From: JAFLCM01 sp964510955
GTDB lineage: Bacteria; Planctomycetota; Phycisphaerae; Phycisphaerales; UBA1924
NCBI GenBank assembly: GCA_964510955.1
Contig: CAZEDW010000011.1
Coordinates: 1-64,000, forward strand
DNA: 64,000 bases
Direction: 5' to 3'
Part shown: one piece after another, positions 36,428-43,391 of the stretch
Layout of the letters: each line of letters starts with the position of its first letter
How positions within the stretch are numbered: the stretch's first letter is position 1
Made by a program: the position numbers and the translations under genes
Notes under the pieces: generated by a model
The model's input: only the letters and a program-made list of their open reading frames with translations
Database searches by the model: none
What the model was told of the DNA's origin: nothing

Positions 36428-36997
36428 ATGCCACGCCACGCCGAACACGTTGCTCAAATAGACGAATACCAGCGAGTCTCAAACCAGGCTCGTTTTCTGG
36501 AAGAGACATCGCACGGCTTGTTCGAGTTGCTCCAAAAATCAAAGAAGAACAAGGCGTGGTTATCTCGCAGACTTGGCTGCGGACGCCCCGCGATCACAAA
36601 GGCTTTTGAGGGCTCAAACAACTTCAAGCTCGAAACTCTGGCAGACATCAGTCTTGCACTTGGCCGTGCCGTTCATGTGGTCTGGGGCGTGGACCTGACA
36701 GAGATGCGATTTCCTCGCGATGAGTCCGAGGATCACGCTATTCAACACCGTGCTATCTCAAGTTCCAGCATACGGGTAGACCATGAGCAAAAAACGATCA
36801 CCGTTCACGAGGAACAATCGGAAGGCGACACCGGGCCCTTCCGACTCGAAGACTACTCAACAGGACGTGTCATTTTCGTTTCGGAAGGATTTGCCGACGG
36901 TGATGATCGACGCGACAAGAATCTTCGTGCGCAAAGACGGGAACGTGGTCATGGCGCTGTTCGGAGGATTACCCGGTACAGATTCGGAACGGGTTGA
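36428..36997 (+). CDS. XRE-family HTH protein (putative antitoxin)
   Basis: 189 residues if read to the first stop. Residues about 28-85 form a Cro/CI helix-turn-helix (GLFELLQKSKKNKAWLSRRL...FKLETLADISLALG). It follows the HigB-like gene by 3 bp, typical of HigA, which binds toxin and operator. The region after about residue 120 is odd: it overlaps another well-formed gene (36783-37106) by 215 bp in a different frame and becomes arginine/aspartate-rich without domain character. Either the C terminus is dispensable or a frameshift joined the two. Confidence 0.7.
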   Translation: MPRHAEHVAQIDEYQRVSNQARFLEETSHGLFELLQKSKKNKAWLSRRLGCGRPAITKAFEGSNNFKLETLADISLALGRAVHVVWGVDLTEMRFPRDESEDHAIQHRAISSSSIRVDHEQKTITVHEEQSEGDTGPFRLEDYSTGRVIFVSEGFADGDDRRDKNLRAQRRERGHGAVRRITRYRFGTG

Positions 36998-37106
36998 GAT
37001 GTTCCGCATGGCGATCAACTTGGAACATTTCCACCGACTGACAGACGCGATGATGCGTATGACAAATGAGACCAAGAAGATCATTGAAAAAGCCGCGAAG
37101 CCGTAA
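36783..37106 (+). CDS. Small hypothetical protein overlapping the XRE gene
   Basis: 107 residues. The part from PTVMIDATRIFVRKDGNVVMALFGGLP through MFRMAINLEHFHRLTDAMMRM looks like a real small alpha/beta domain of the DUF3467-like kind (a strand pair, then an 'xxxP.H...L' helix), more protein-like than the overlapping XRE frame. It overlaps that frame by 215 bp. It ends 13 bp before the tRNA, so gene and tRNA are likely on one transcript. Function is unknown. Confidence 0.6.
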   Translation: MSKKRSPFTRNNRKATPGPSDSKTTQQDVSFSFRKDLPTVMIDATRIFVRKDGNVVMALFGGLPGTDSERVEMFRMAINLEHFHRLTDAMMRMTNETKKIIEKAAKP

Positions 37107-37119
37107 GTACGGCAACGCG

Positions 37120-37207
37120 GCTCTCGTGGTGAAACTGGTAAACACACTGCGCTTGGAATGCGGCGACGATTCTATTCGTCTTGCGGGTTCGAGTCCCGTC
37201 GGGAGCA
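37120..37207 (+). tRNA. Class II (Leu-like) tRNA with anticodon UGG
   Basis: A full cloverleaf can be drawn. The acceptor stem 37120-37126/37200-37206 has 7 pairs. The D-arm GUG/CAC closes an AAACUGGUAAA loop. The anticodon stem is 37147-37151/37159-37163 with loop CUUGGAA. The long variable arm has stem GACGA/UCGUC, and the T-arm GCGGG-UUCGAGU-CCCGU is canonical. Discriminator A73 and the D-arm follow tRNA-Leu. The anticodon (37154-37156) is UGG, which reads Pro codons CCA/CCG; position 37 is A, not the G usual after G36. No CCA is encoded. It could be a mischarging tRNA, a non-translational tRNA-like RNA or a decayed copy. Confidence 0.8.
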
Positions 37208-37214
37208 TTGGGTA

Positions 37215-37364
37215 GTGGCAGACAGGCCCACCAAATCGAAGCGGCCAGAACCAGAGCGGGTGAAGTTCACCGGCAACTGGGAGGACCTGGCCGAGCGGAT
37301 CGTCAAGCAGCCAGCGGGCAAGGCCCCGGCGCGCCAGACGAAGAAGCGGGTCAAGAAGAAGTGA
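37215..37364 (+). CDS. Small basic hypothetical protein
   Basis: 49 residues from GTG 37215, eight bases after the tRNA. Lysine/arginine-rich at both ends, with a central VKFTGNWEDLAERIVKQP helix-like segment. No family is recognised. The frame continues upstream into the tRNA, so an N-terminal start inside the tRNA is unlikely. It ends just before a ribosome site for the next tiny gene. Nucleic-acid binding is a guess from charge only. Confidence 0.5.
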   Translation: MADRPTKSKRPEPERVKFTGNWEDLAERIVKQPAGKAPARQTKKRVKKK

Positions 37365-37376
37365 GGAACGCTCACT

Positions 37377-37469
37377 ATGCTGGACAGCCTATGCGAAGGT
37401 CTGTTGGAGTTCTTCGGCTGGCTGTTCATTGACTGGTGGCGCAAGCCGCCAGACGAAGATCCAGACTAG
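37377..37469 (+). CDS. 30-residue hydrophobic/aromatic small peptide
   Basis: The peptide MLDSLCEGLLEFFGWLFIDW... ends with a charged KPPDEDPD tail. GAGGA at 37363-37367 lies nine bases before the ATG and overlaps the stop of the preceding gene, which supports translation. One amphipathic or membrane-inserting helix with three tryptophans and three phenylalanines is visible. Such tiny peptides can be membrane toxins or regulators; the function is not known here. It is the last gene before the right 68-bp repeat. Confidence 0.5.
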   Translation: MLDSLCEGLLEFFGWLFIDWWRKPPDEDPD

Positions 37470-37508
37470 ACCGCGCGATCCGATTTACTCAACTGCATAC
37501 TTCCGTTT

Positions 37509-37576
37509 TGGAATTCCGGAGCGCGGGGGTGGGGAGGCGACCGGGATTTGCGCATGGAAGTGGTGATGCGCGAGGG
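37509..37576. repeat. 68-bp direct repeat, right copy
   Basis: Identical to 35267-35334. Homologous recombination between the copies would delete the whole island, leaving one copy. Confidence 0.9.
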
Positions 37577-37623
37577 TGGCCGGAAGATTCGGGTGGTGGT
37601 AATGGGTGTCGAAGGACACTCCG

Positions 37624-37643
37624 CCGACCCTTGCCGGGGTCGG
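37624..37643. repeat. Hairpin in the 37577-37839 gap
   Basis: CCGACCC (37624-37630) pairs with GGGTCGG (37637-37643) around TTGCCG. The rest of this gap shows no gene. The hairpin could help end the minus-strand kor operon, but it lies about 200 bp beyond its last stop and has no T-tract. Confidence 0.4.
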
Positions 37644-37839
37644 CTCATCCGTCCGCGCATACCGGGGGGTGTCGTCGGCGAGCCTCCTCCACCCCCGGCT
37701 CTTGACGTGCAGGCCTACTGCCTGAAGACGAGCCGTATTCACTTCAGGGATCTGCGCACGCATGCAGCCTCCGCTGTTCGAGGGAGCTCAACAGTGCGAC
37801 GGGGCTTGCGGCGCGGCGGGTGTTGCGGCGTGGTGGGTC

Positions 37840-38406
37840 TTACGCCGCGGCGTGCTCGCGGGTCTGGGCGGCGAGGGCTTCGCCCGCTTCGAGGGCTTTT
37901 TGGTTCAAGTCGGCGAACTTCGCCGGTACCCGGGCCGCCACGGCCTTTGACAGGCTTTCGCGGGCGACGACGCCGGTGAGGGCGTTGAAGGCGCCGAGGG
38001 CTACGGAGTTGGCGACGACGCGGGCGCCGACGGCGACGGCGGTCTCGGTGATGGGGAGGCGTACGACGCGCCCGGGGCAGGGGATGTCTTCGGGGACGAG
38101 GGTTGAATCGACGATGACCAGTGTCTCGGGGGTCACCTTGGGGGCGTATTTGCGGGCGGCTTCCTGCGAGAGGCACAGGACGGCGTCGGGGGTTGTCACC
38201 TCGGGGTAGGCGATCTGGCCGCTGGAGATGATGACCTCGGACTTGCTGGAGCCCAGGCGGGCCTCGGGGCCGTAGGTCTGGGTCTGGACGACGTTGCGGC
38301 CTTCGAGCATGGCGGCCTCGGCGAGGATGATGCCGGCGGTGATGAGGCCCTGGCCGCCCGAGCCGCTGAAACGGATCTGGATGGGGTCTTTGGGGTGGGT
38401 GGTCAT
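37840..38406 (-). CDS. korC: 2-oxoacid:ferredoxin oxidoreductase, gamma subunit
   Basis: 188 residues from ATG 38406. The start IQIRFSGSGGQGLITAGIILAEAAM and QTQTYGPEARLGSSKSEVIIS are diagnostic of the gamma subunit, which helps form the CoA-binding region of 2-oxoacid:ferredoxin oxidoreductases. It is the last gene of a four-gene operon with 4-bp ATGA/GTGA overlaps throughout, which implies coupled translation and fixed stoichiometry. The set looks most like 2-oxoglutarate (Kor) rather than pyruvate type, but substrate choice cannot be fixed by eye. Confidence 0.92.
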   Translation of the reverse strand: MTTHPKDPIQIRFSGSGGQGLITAGIILAEAAMLEGRNVVQTQTYGPEARLGSSKSEVIISSGQIAYPEVTTPDAVLCLSQEAARKYAPKVTPETLVIVDSTLVPEDIPCPGRVVRLPITETAVAVGARVVANSVALGAFNALTGVVARESLSKAVAARVPAKFADLNQKALEAGEALAAQTREHAAA

Positions 38407-39308
38407 GCGTGGGCCTTTTTGCTGGAGGCGGCCATGGCGATCTTCTCGCGGTAGAGGGCGGCGTAGTCGGCGCGCTCCTCGTCGCGGAAGATGCCGGTGG
38501 GCATGATGTCGGGGGCGAGGTTGTGGGCGCTGGAGTGGCCGTTGGAATGCCCGTTGCAGGCGTGCTCGTCGTCGTAGGAAACGCCTTCGGGGGCATCGGT
38601 GGCGCCGAGGGTGCACTCCTGCATGGGGCCGCTGGTGTCGCGGAGATAGTGGAGCATGTCGTAGGGCTCGGCGACCTCGTTCATGCGGCCGAAGTAGGTG
38701 GGGCAACTGGTGAGGATGTCGACGACGCTGAAGCCGCGGTGGTTGATGGCGCGCTTGATGAAGCTGGTGGTCTGCTTGTGGTCGAAGCTGGTGGTTCTGG
38801 CGACGAAGGCGGCGCCGGCGCCAAGGGCGAGACGGACGAGGTCGAAGGCGGGCTCGATGCTGCCGGAGACGGAGGTGGTGCTGCGCTTGCCCATGGGGGT
38901 GGTTGGCGCGAGCTGTCCGCCGGTGAGGCCGTAGATGCCGTTGTTGAAGACCAGGGCGGTGATGTCGAGGTTGCGGCGGCAGGCGTGGATGAAGTGGTTG
39001 CCGCCGATGGCGGAGGCGTCGCCGTCGCCCATGATGACGATGACGTGCAGCTCCGGGTTGGCGAGCTTGATGCCGGTGGCGAAGGCGAGGGCGCGCCCGT
39101 GGGTTGTGTGCATGGTGTTGAAGTCCAGCACGAAGGGGGTGCGTCCGGAGCAGCCGATGCCGCTGACGGCGACGACGCGGTCCTGGTCGAGGTGGAGCTC
39201 GCTCACGGCCTCCAGCAGGGCTTTGACGATCATGCCGTTGCCGCAGCCTGGGCACCAGACGTGGGGCAACTGGTTGGGGCGGAGGAATCTTCTGTAGTCT
39301 TCGCTCAT
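38403..39308 (-). CDS. korB: 2-oxoacid:ferredoxin oxidoreductase, beta (TPP-binding) subunit
   Basis: 301 residues. Carries thiamine pyrophosphate and the catalytic iron-sulfur centre side: WCPGCGNGMIV supplies the CxxC cluster ligands, GIGCSGR and the TPP motif GDGDASAIGGNHFIHACRRN are intact. The C-terminal tail (about residues 230-300) is histidine/asparagine-rich and longer than in many homologues. It overlaps korC and korA by 4 bp each. It transfers electrons from 2-oxoacid oxidation to ferredoxin or to the attached FeS protein encoded first in the operon. Confidence 0.94.
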   Translation of the reverse strand: MSEDYRRFLRPNQLPHVWCPGCGNGMIVKALLEAVSELHLDQDRVVAVSGIGCSGRTPFVLDFNTMHTTHGRALAFATGIKLANPELHVIVIMGDGDASAIGGNHFIHACRRNLDITALVFNNGIYGLTGGQLAPTTPMGKRSTTSVSGSIEPAFDLVRLALGAGAAFVARTTSFDHKQTTSFIKRAINHRGFSVVDILTSCPTYFGRMNEVAEPYDMLHYLRDTSGPMQECTLGATDAPEGVSYDDEHACNGHSNGHSSAHNLAPDIMPTGIFRDEERADYAALYREKIAMAASSKKAHA

Positions 39309-40426
39309 ATTGTCACCGCCTCGGGCGCGCTGGCGCCGGTGATGATCTGGGCCGGGGTGAGCATGTGGCCGTCCACACGGTTGACGGGGATGACGCGGCA
39401 GCGGCCCTCGGCGGCGCGTGCGATCTCGCGGACGAGCTGACCCATGTTCAGCTCGGGGACGACGATGGTGTCGACGCGCTGGGCGATCTCGCGGATGAGG
39501 TGGTCGGGGAAGGGCCAGAGGGTCTTGAGGCTGAGCAGTCCGGCGGCGGCGCCGGTGGCGCGCATCTGCTCGACGGCGGCGCGGGCGGGGCGGCTGGTGA
39601 TGCCGTAGGCGATGACCGCGAGGTCTGCGTCGTCGAGCAGGTATTGATCACACATGGTGATCTTCTCGACGTCGCGCTGGATCTTGCCGACCATGCGCTT
39701 GAGCTCTTTGGCGGCGGCTTCGTCGGCCACACAGAAGCCCTCGGGGCCGTGGGCCAGACCGGTGACGTGGAACCGCGCGCCGACGCCGAAGGGGACGAAG
39801 GGGGCGCCGGTGAAGGGCTTGTAGCCCTTGCGGTCGGCGGGCAGCTGGCGGGCGACGACGGGGATCTCGCCGGGCTCGGGCCAGGCGATGTTCTCACGCA
39901 TGTGCGCCAGCACCTCGTCCATGAGGAGAATGACCGGGACGCGGTAGGTCTCGGCGAGGTTGAAGGCCTGGACGGTCATGTCGAAGGTGTCGCGGACGGA
40001 AGAGGCGGTGACGACGATGACGGGGTGGTCGCCGTGGGTGCCCCAGATGGACTGCATGACGTCGCCCTGGGCGCCCTTGGTGGGCTGGCCTGTGGAGGGT
40101 CCCCAGCGCTGGCAGTTGACGATGACGCAGGGGGTCTCGGTGATGGCGGCGTAGCCGATGCCTTCCTGCATGAGCGAGAAGCCGGGGCCGCTGGTGGCGG
40201 TCATGGTGCGGGCGCCGCCCCACGCGGCGCCGATGATGGCACTGATGGAGGCGATCTCGTCTTCCATCTGGATGAAGACGCGGTTGCGCGCGGGCATGGC
40301 CTGGGCGAGGATCTCCATGACCTCGGAGGACGGTGTGATGGGGTATCCGGCGTAGAAGTCGCAGCCGGCGTAGAGGGCGGCGTGGGCGCACGCCTCGTTG
40401 CCCTGGATGAGTCGTTGAGGCTTCAC
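39305..40426 (-). CDS. korA: 2-oxoacid:ferredoxin oxidoreductase, alpha subunit
   Basis: 373 residues from GTG 40426, overlapping the upstream stop by 4 bp. Typical KorA features: LIQGNEACAHAALYAGCDFYAGYPITPSSE..., then MEDEIASISAIIGAAWGG and TSGPGFSLMQEG, and the RWGPSTGQPTK loop that separates 2-oxoglutarate types from pyruvate types. The gamma part is separate here, so this is the alpha-only, four-subunit arrangement. The frame is open well upstream, but that lies inside the flavoprotein gene. Confidence 0.94.
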   Translation of the reverse strand: MKPQRLIQGNEACAHAALYAGCDFYAGYPITPSSEVMEILAQAMPARNRVFIQMEDEIASISAIIGAAWGGARTMTATSGPGFSLMQEGIGYAAITETPCVIVNCQRWGPSTGQPTKGAQGDVMQSIWGTHGDHPVIVVTASSVRDTFDMTVQAFNLAETYRVPVILLMDEVLAHMRENIAWPEPGEIPVVARQLPADRKGYKPFTGAPFVPFGVGARFHVTGLAHGPEGFCVADEAAAKELKRMVGKIQRDVEKITMCDQYLLDDADLAVIAYGITSRPARAAVEQMRATGAAAGLLSLKTLWPFPDHLIREIAQRVDTIVVPELNMGQLVREIARAAEGRCRVIPVNRVDGHMLTPAQIITGASAPEAVTI

Positions 40427-42207
40427 GAAACCGGCGCTCCTTCCTGGGCGAAGACGCGGGCACGGTCGGTGGCGCCGCGTGCGATCCAGATGGCGAAGTC
40501 CGGGCAGCGGGCCTCGCACAGGCCGCAGAACACGCAGGTCTGCGGGTCGATGACTTCGATGTGGTTGGCGGGGTCGAGCCGCAGAGTCCCCGTGGGGCAC
40601 CCCGTGACGCAGATGTTGCACCCCTTGCACAGCTTGGGGGCGGTGGTGAGGCGGTAGTCGCCCTGGAAGTGGCGGATGGTGCCGTTGTCGCGTTCGACCT
40701 TGATCGGGGCGGAGGGGCCCGGGGTGTGGCGGGTGGTGCCGGCGAGCGAGCGGTCGATGGCGCGGGCGGCGCGCCGGCCCTCGCGGACGGCCTGGACAAC
40801 GGTGGAGCCGCCGTTGATGCAGTCGCCGCCGGCGTAGAGGCCGGGGAGGCTCGTGCGCATGTCCTGATCGACGGTGACGACGCTGCCCTTGGGTTCGAGG
40901 CCGAGGGCTTTGAAAAGGTCCGAGTGGGGCTTCTGGCCGATGGCCTTGATGACGGTGTCGGCTTCGACGACGAACTCGGAGCCCGGGATGGGCTCGGGGC
41001 GTCCGCGGCCGGAGGCGTCGGGGGGGCCGAGGCGCATGCGGATGCACTTGACGCCGGTGACGCGGTCGGCGCCGAGGAACTCGACGGGGGCGACCTGCGG
41101 GACGATCTTGACGCCCTCGCGCTTGGCGGCGCGGACCTCGTGCTCGAAGGCGGGCATGTCGGCCTCTGAGCGGCGGTAGAGCATGGTGACCTCGACGGCG
41201 CCGAGGCCCAGGGCGTGACGGGCCACCTCGACGGCGGTGTTGACGCCGGTCGCTTCGGTGGAGCGGAGCATGCGGGCTTCGCGGGCGACGTCGATGGCGG
41301 TGTTGCCGCCGCCGATGACGGCGACGCGCTTGCCGATGGTGAGACCGCCGGCGGGGCCGAGCTTGAGGGCCTCGATGAACTTGAGCGACTCCCAGACGTT
41401 GGGGAGCCACTCGCCGGGGACCTTGGCGGGGGCGTCGTCGCCCATGCCGCAGCCGAGGAAAAGGGCCTGGTGGGCGGCGCGGAGCTGTTCGACGGTGATG
41501 TCGACGCCGACGCGGACGCCGAAGCGGAGCTGGACGCCCAGGGCGCGGATCTGGTCGACTTCCTCCGGGAGGGGCTTGTACTGCTGCTTATACGGGGCGA
41601 TGCCGCGGGTGACGAGGCCGCCGGGGAAGTCACGGGCCTCGTAGACGACCACGTGGTAGCCCAACTGTGCGAGCTCGGCGGCGCAGGCGAGACCGGCGGG
41701 CCCGGCGCCGATGATGCCGACGCTGTCGCGCTTGCGCTGCGCGGGTGGGGCCTTGAGGCGTGAGTTGCCGGAGTTGATGGCGTGGTCGGTGGCGAATCGC
41801 TGGAGCCTGCCGATCTGGATGGCGCGCCGGCCTTCCTTCAACAGCACGCAGGAGCCCTGGCACAGGACCTCGACGGGGCAGACGCGGGCGCAGGTGCCGC
41901 CGAGCACGTTGTCGCTGAAGATCTTGGCGGCGGCGTCGCCGGCGCGTCCCTGGGCGATGTCCTTGATGAACCCGGGGATGTCGATGCCGGCGGGGCAGGC
42001 GCCGACGCAGGGGGCGGTGGCGCATGGGCCGCCGCAGTAGAGACAGGCCTCGGCTTCGAGCACCGCCTCCGCGTCGGTCATGCGGGGGTGAGCGTCTCGG
42101 GAAATCGGGCCCAGCAGCGATGCATTCGGGATGTTCGACACGGCGGCCTCAGGAGTTTGAGAGGCGGTGCCGGGCCGCGACGCCGTTCGTCGGCGCCCGG
42201 CCGACAT
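40423..42207 (-). CDS. GltD-like NAD(P)H/FAD oxidoreductase fused to 2x[4Fe-4S] ferredoxin
   Basis: 594 residues. The N terminus (about 45-150) has the cysteine set of glutamate-synthase small subunits (CLYCGGPC, CVGACP, CARVCP, CQGSC) for two clusters. Residues about 160-500 form a paired FAD/NAD(P) Rossmann unit (GIIGAGPAGLACAAELA; VAVIGGGNTAIDVA). The last about 90 residues add two ferredoxin motifs (CKGCNICVTGCP; CVFCGLCEARCP), equal to the KorD delta subunit. It is first in the kor operon, so it likely passes electrons between 2-oxoacid oxidation and NAD(P)H directly. ATG 42207 or M43 may be the true start. Confidence 0.9.
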   Translation of the reverse strand: MSAGRRRTASRPGTASQTPEAAVSNIPNASLLGPISRDAHPRMTDAEAVLEAEACLYCGGPCATAPCVGACPAGIDIPGFIKDIAQGRAGDAAAKIFSDNVLGGTCARVCPVEVLCQGSCVLLKEGRRAIQIGRLQRFATDHAINSGNSRLKAPPAQRKRDSVGIIGAGPAGLACAAELAQLGYHVVVYEARDFPGGLVTRGIAPYKQQYKPLPEEVDQIRALGVQLRFGVRVGVDITVEQLRAAHQALFLGCGMGDDAPAKVPGEWLPNVWESLKFIEALKLGPAGGLTIGKRVAVIGGGNTAIDVAREARMLRSTEATGVNTAVEVARHALGLGAVEVTMLYRRSEADMPAFEHEVRAAKREGVKIVPQVAPVEFLGADRVTGVKCIRMRLGPPDASGRGRPEPIPGSEFVVEADTVIKAIGQKPHSDLFKALGLEPKGSVVTVDQDMRTSLPGLYAGGDCINGGSTVVQAVREGRRAARAIDRSLAGTTRHTPGPSAPIKVERDNGTIRHFQGDYRLTTAPKLCKGCNICVTGCPTGTLRLDPANHIEVIDPQTCVFCGLCEARCPDFAIWIARGATDRARVFAQEGAPVS

Positions 42208-42244
42208 GGTGCGAGTCTAGACCCGCGACTCATGCGTGCCGAAC

Positions 42245-42345
42245 AAGAATCATTCTGAAATGCAGAGAATCGCAGCGCGCCGATGTGAATCGATTGATAG
42301 GCGAGACGGACGGGCGTAGTGCAACTTAGAATCAGAATAGTTCAA
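42245..42345 (-). promoter_or_regulatory. AT-rich leader of the kor operon
   Basis: An AT-rich patch between the methyltransferase stop and the kor operon start contains minus-strand TTGCAC and TATCAA boxes about 19 bp apart, plus repeated GATTC elements. It is a weak candidate promoter. Confidence 0.3.
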
Positions 42346-42359
42346 GAGCGTGCGCCTGG

Positions 42360-43391
42360 TCACGGCTGAACGAGCCGCGCGACAAACCGTCCGGGCTCGG
42401 GCGCGAAGTCGGGCGCTGGGGTGGGCAGGGAGAGTCGGCGCGGGCGGGACCCCAGGGCGGTGTCGATCATGCGGTCGAAGCGCCCAGGGATGCAGAGCTC
42501 ACGGGTGTTGGTGGAGGCGAAGATGACGCCGCCGGGGTCGAGGAGCTCGGCGGCGCGCCGGAGCAGCTCGGGGTAGTCGCGCACGGCGCTGAAGGTGCGG
42601 ACGCCGCGGCTCTTCTTGCCCGCGGCGAAGCTAGGCGGGTCGAGGATGACCATGTCGTACCGGAGCTTCTTGCGCCGCGCGTAGTCGAAGAACTCGGTGG
42701 TGTCCATGCGGGCGAAGCGGTGCGGCTCGGGGTCGATGGAGTTGAGGGCGAAGTTGTCCTTGCCCCACTGGAGGTAGCGGGCGGAGACGTCGACGCTGGT
42801 GGTCTGCGCACCGGCGGCGGCGCAGGCGACGCTGAAGGCGCAGGTGTATGCGAAGGTGTTGAGGACGCGGGGGGCGCTCCCTTCTGTGGCCAGTTCGGCC
42901 AGGCGCTTGCGGTTGTCGCGCTGGTCCATGAACAGGCCGGTGGAGTAGCCGTCGTAGAGGCGGACGGCGAGCTTCCAGGCGTGCTCCCGGATGGGGATGA
43001 GTTCGGGGAGTGGTTCGCCCGCGGCGGGGGTGGGGTCGGTGAGGAACGCGGGCTGGACGCCGCCGAGCTGGGAACGGTCCTTGGGGAAAACCTTGAGGTA
43101 GACGGCGCGGACGCCTTGCGGCCTGAGCGCTTCGAGGGCGGCGTGTGCGAGGTCGCGGGGGGGTGCGGCGGGGCCCGTCGGCAATGCCTCGGGATCGGCG
43201 CCTGGGTCGCCGCCAGTTTCGTGGAGGATGAGGACGGCGCCGGGGCCGTAGCGGTCGAGGTAGACGCCGGGCGCACCTTCGCTCTTGCCGGCGAAGAGGC
43301 GGAAGGCATCGGTCACGCCGGACTCGATGAGCGCGTGCCGGCGGGCGAGTGCGCGGTTCAGGAGCGAGGCGAAATCGGCGACGGTGGTCAC
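42360..43391 (-). CDS. Class I SAM-dependent RNA methyltransferase (RlmI-like)
   Basis: 343 residues from GTG 43391. The N terminus is a PUA-like region; the C-terminal half is a Rossmann methyltransferase with VLNTFAYTCAFSVACAAAGA (SAM motif I), SVDVSARYLQWGKDN and the catalytic-type motif MVILDPPSF, as in RlmI/RlmK enzymes that methylate 23S rRNA cytosine. It overlaps the aldehyde dehydrogenase stop by 4 bp (GTGA), so the two are translationally coupled, though no metabolic link is obvious. An upstream extension of the frame is a shadow of the neighbour. Confidence 0.85.
   Translation of the reverse strand: MTTVADFASLLNRALARRHALIESGVTDAFRLFAGKSEGAPGVYLDRYGPGAVLILHETGGDPGADPEALPTGPAAPPRDLAHAALEALRPQGVRAVYLKVFPKDRSQLGGVQPAFLTDPTPAAGEPLPELIPIREHAWKLAVRLYDGYSTGLFMDQRDNRKRLAELATEGSAPRVLNTFAYTCAFSVACAAAGAQTTSVDVSARYLQWGKDNFALNSIDPEPHRFARMDTTEFFDYARRKKLRYDMVILDPPSFAAGKKSRGVRTFSAVRDYPELLRRAAELLDPGGVIFASTNTRELCIPGRFDRMIDTALGSRPRRLSLPTPAPDFAPEPGRFVARLVQP

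Noticed and set aside
37120..37207. Ordinary tRNA-Pro or selenocysteine tRNA
   Set aside because: tRNA-Pro lacks a long variable arm, and SelC would need anticodon UCA and an 8-bp acceptor stem; the body is Leu-like.
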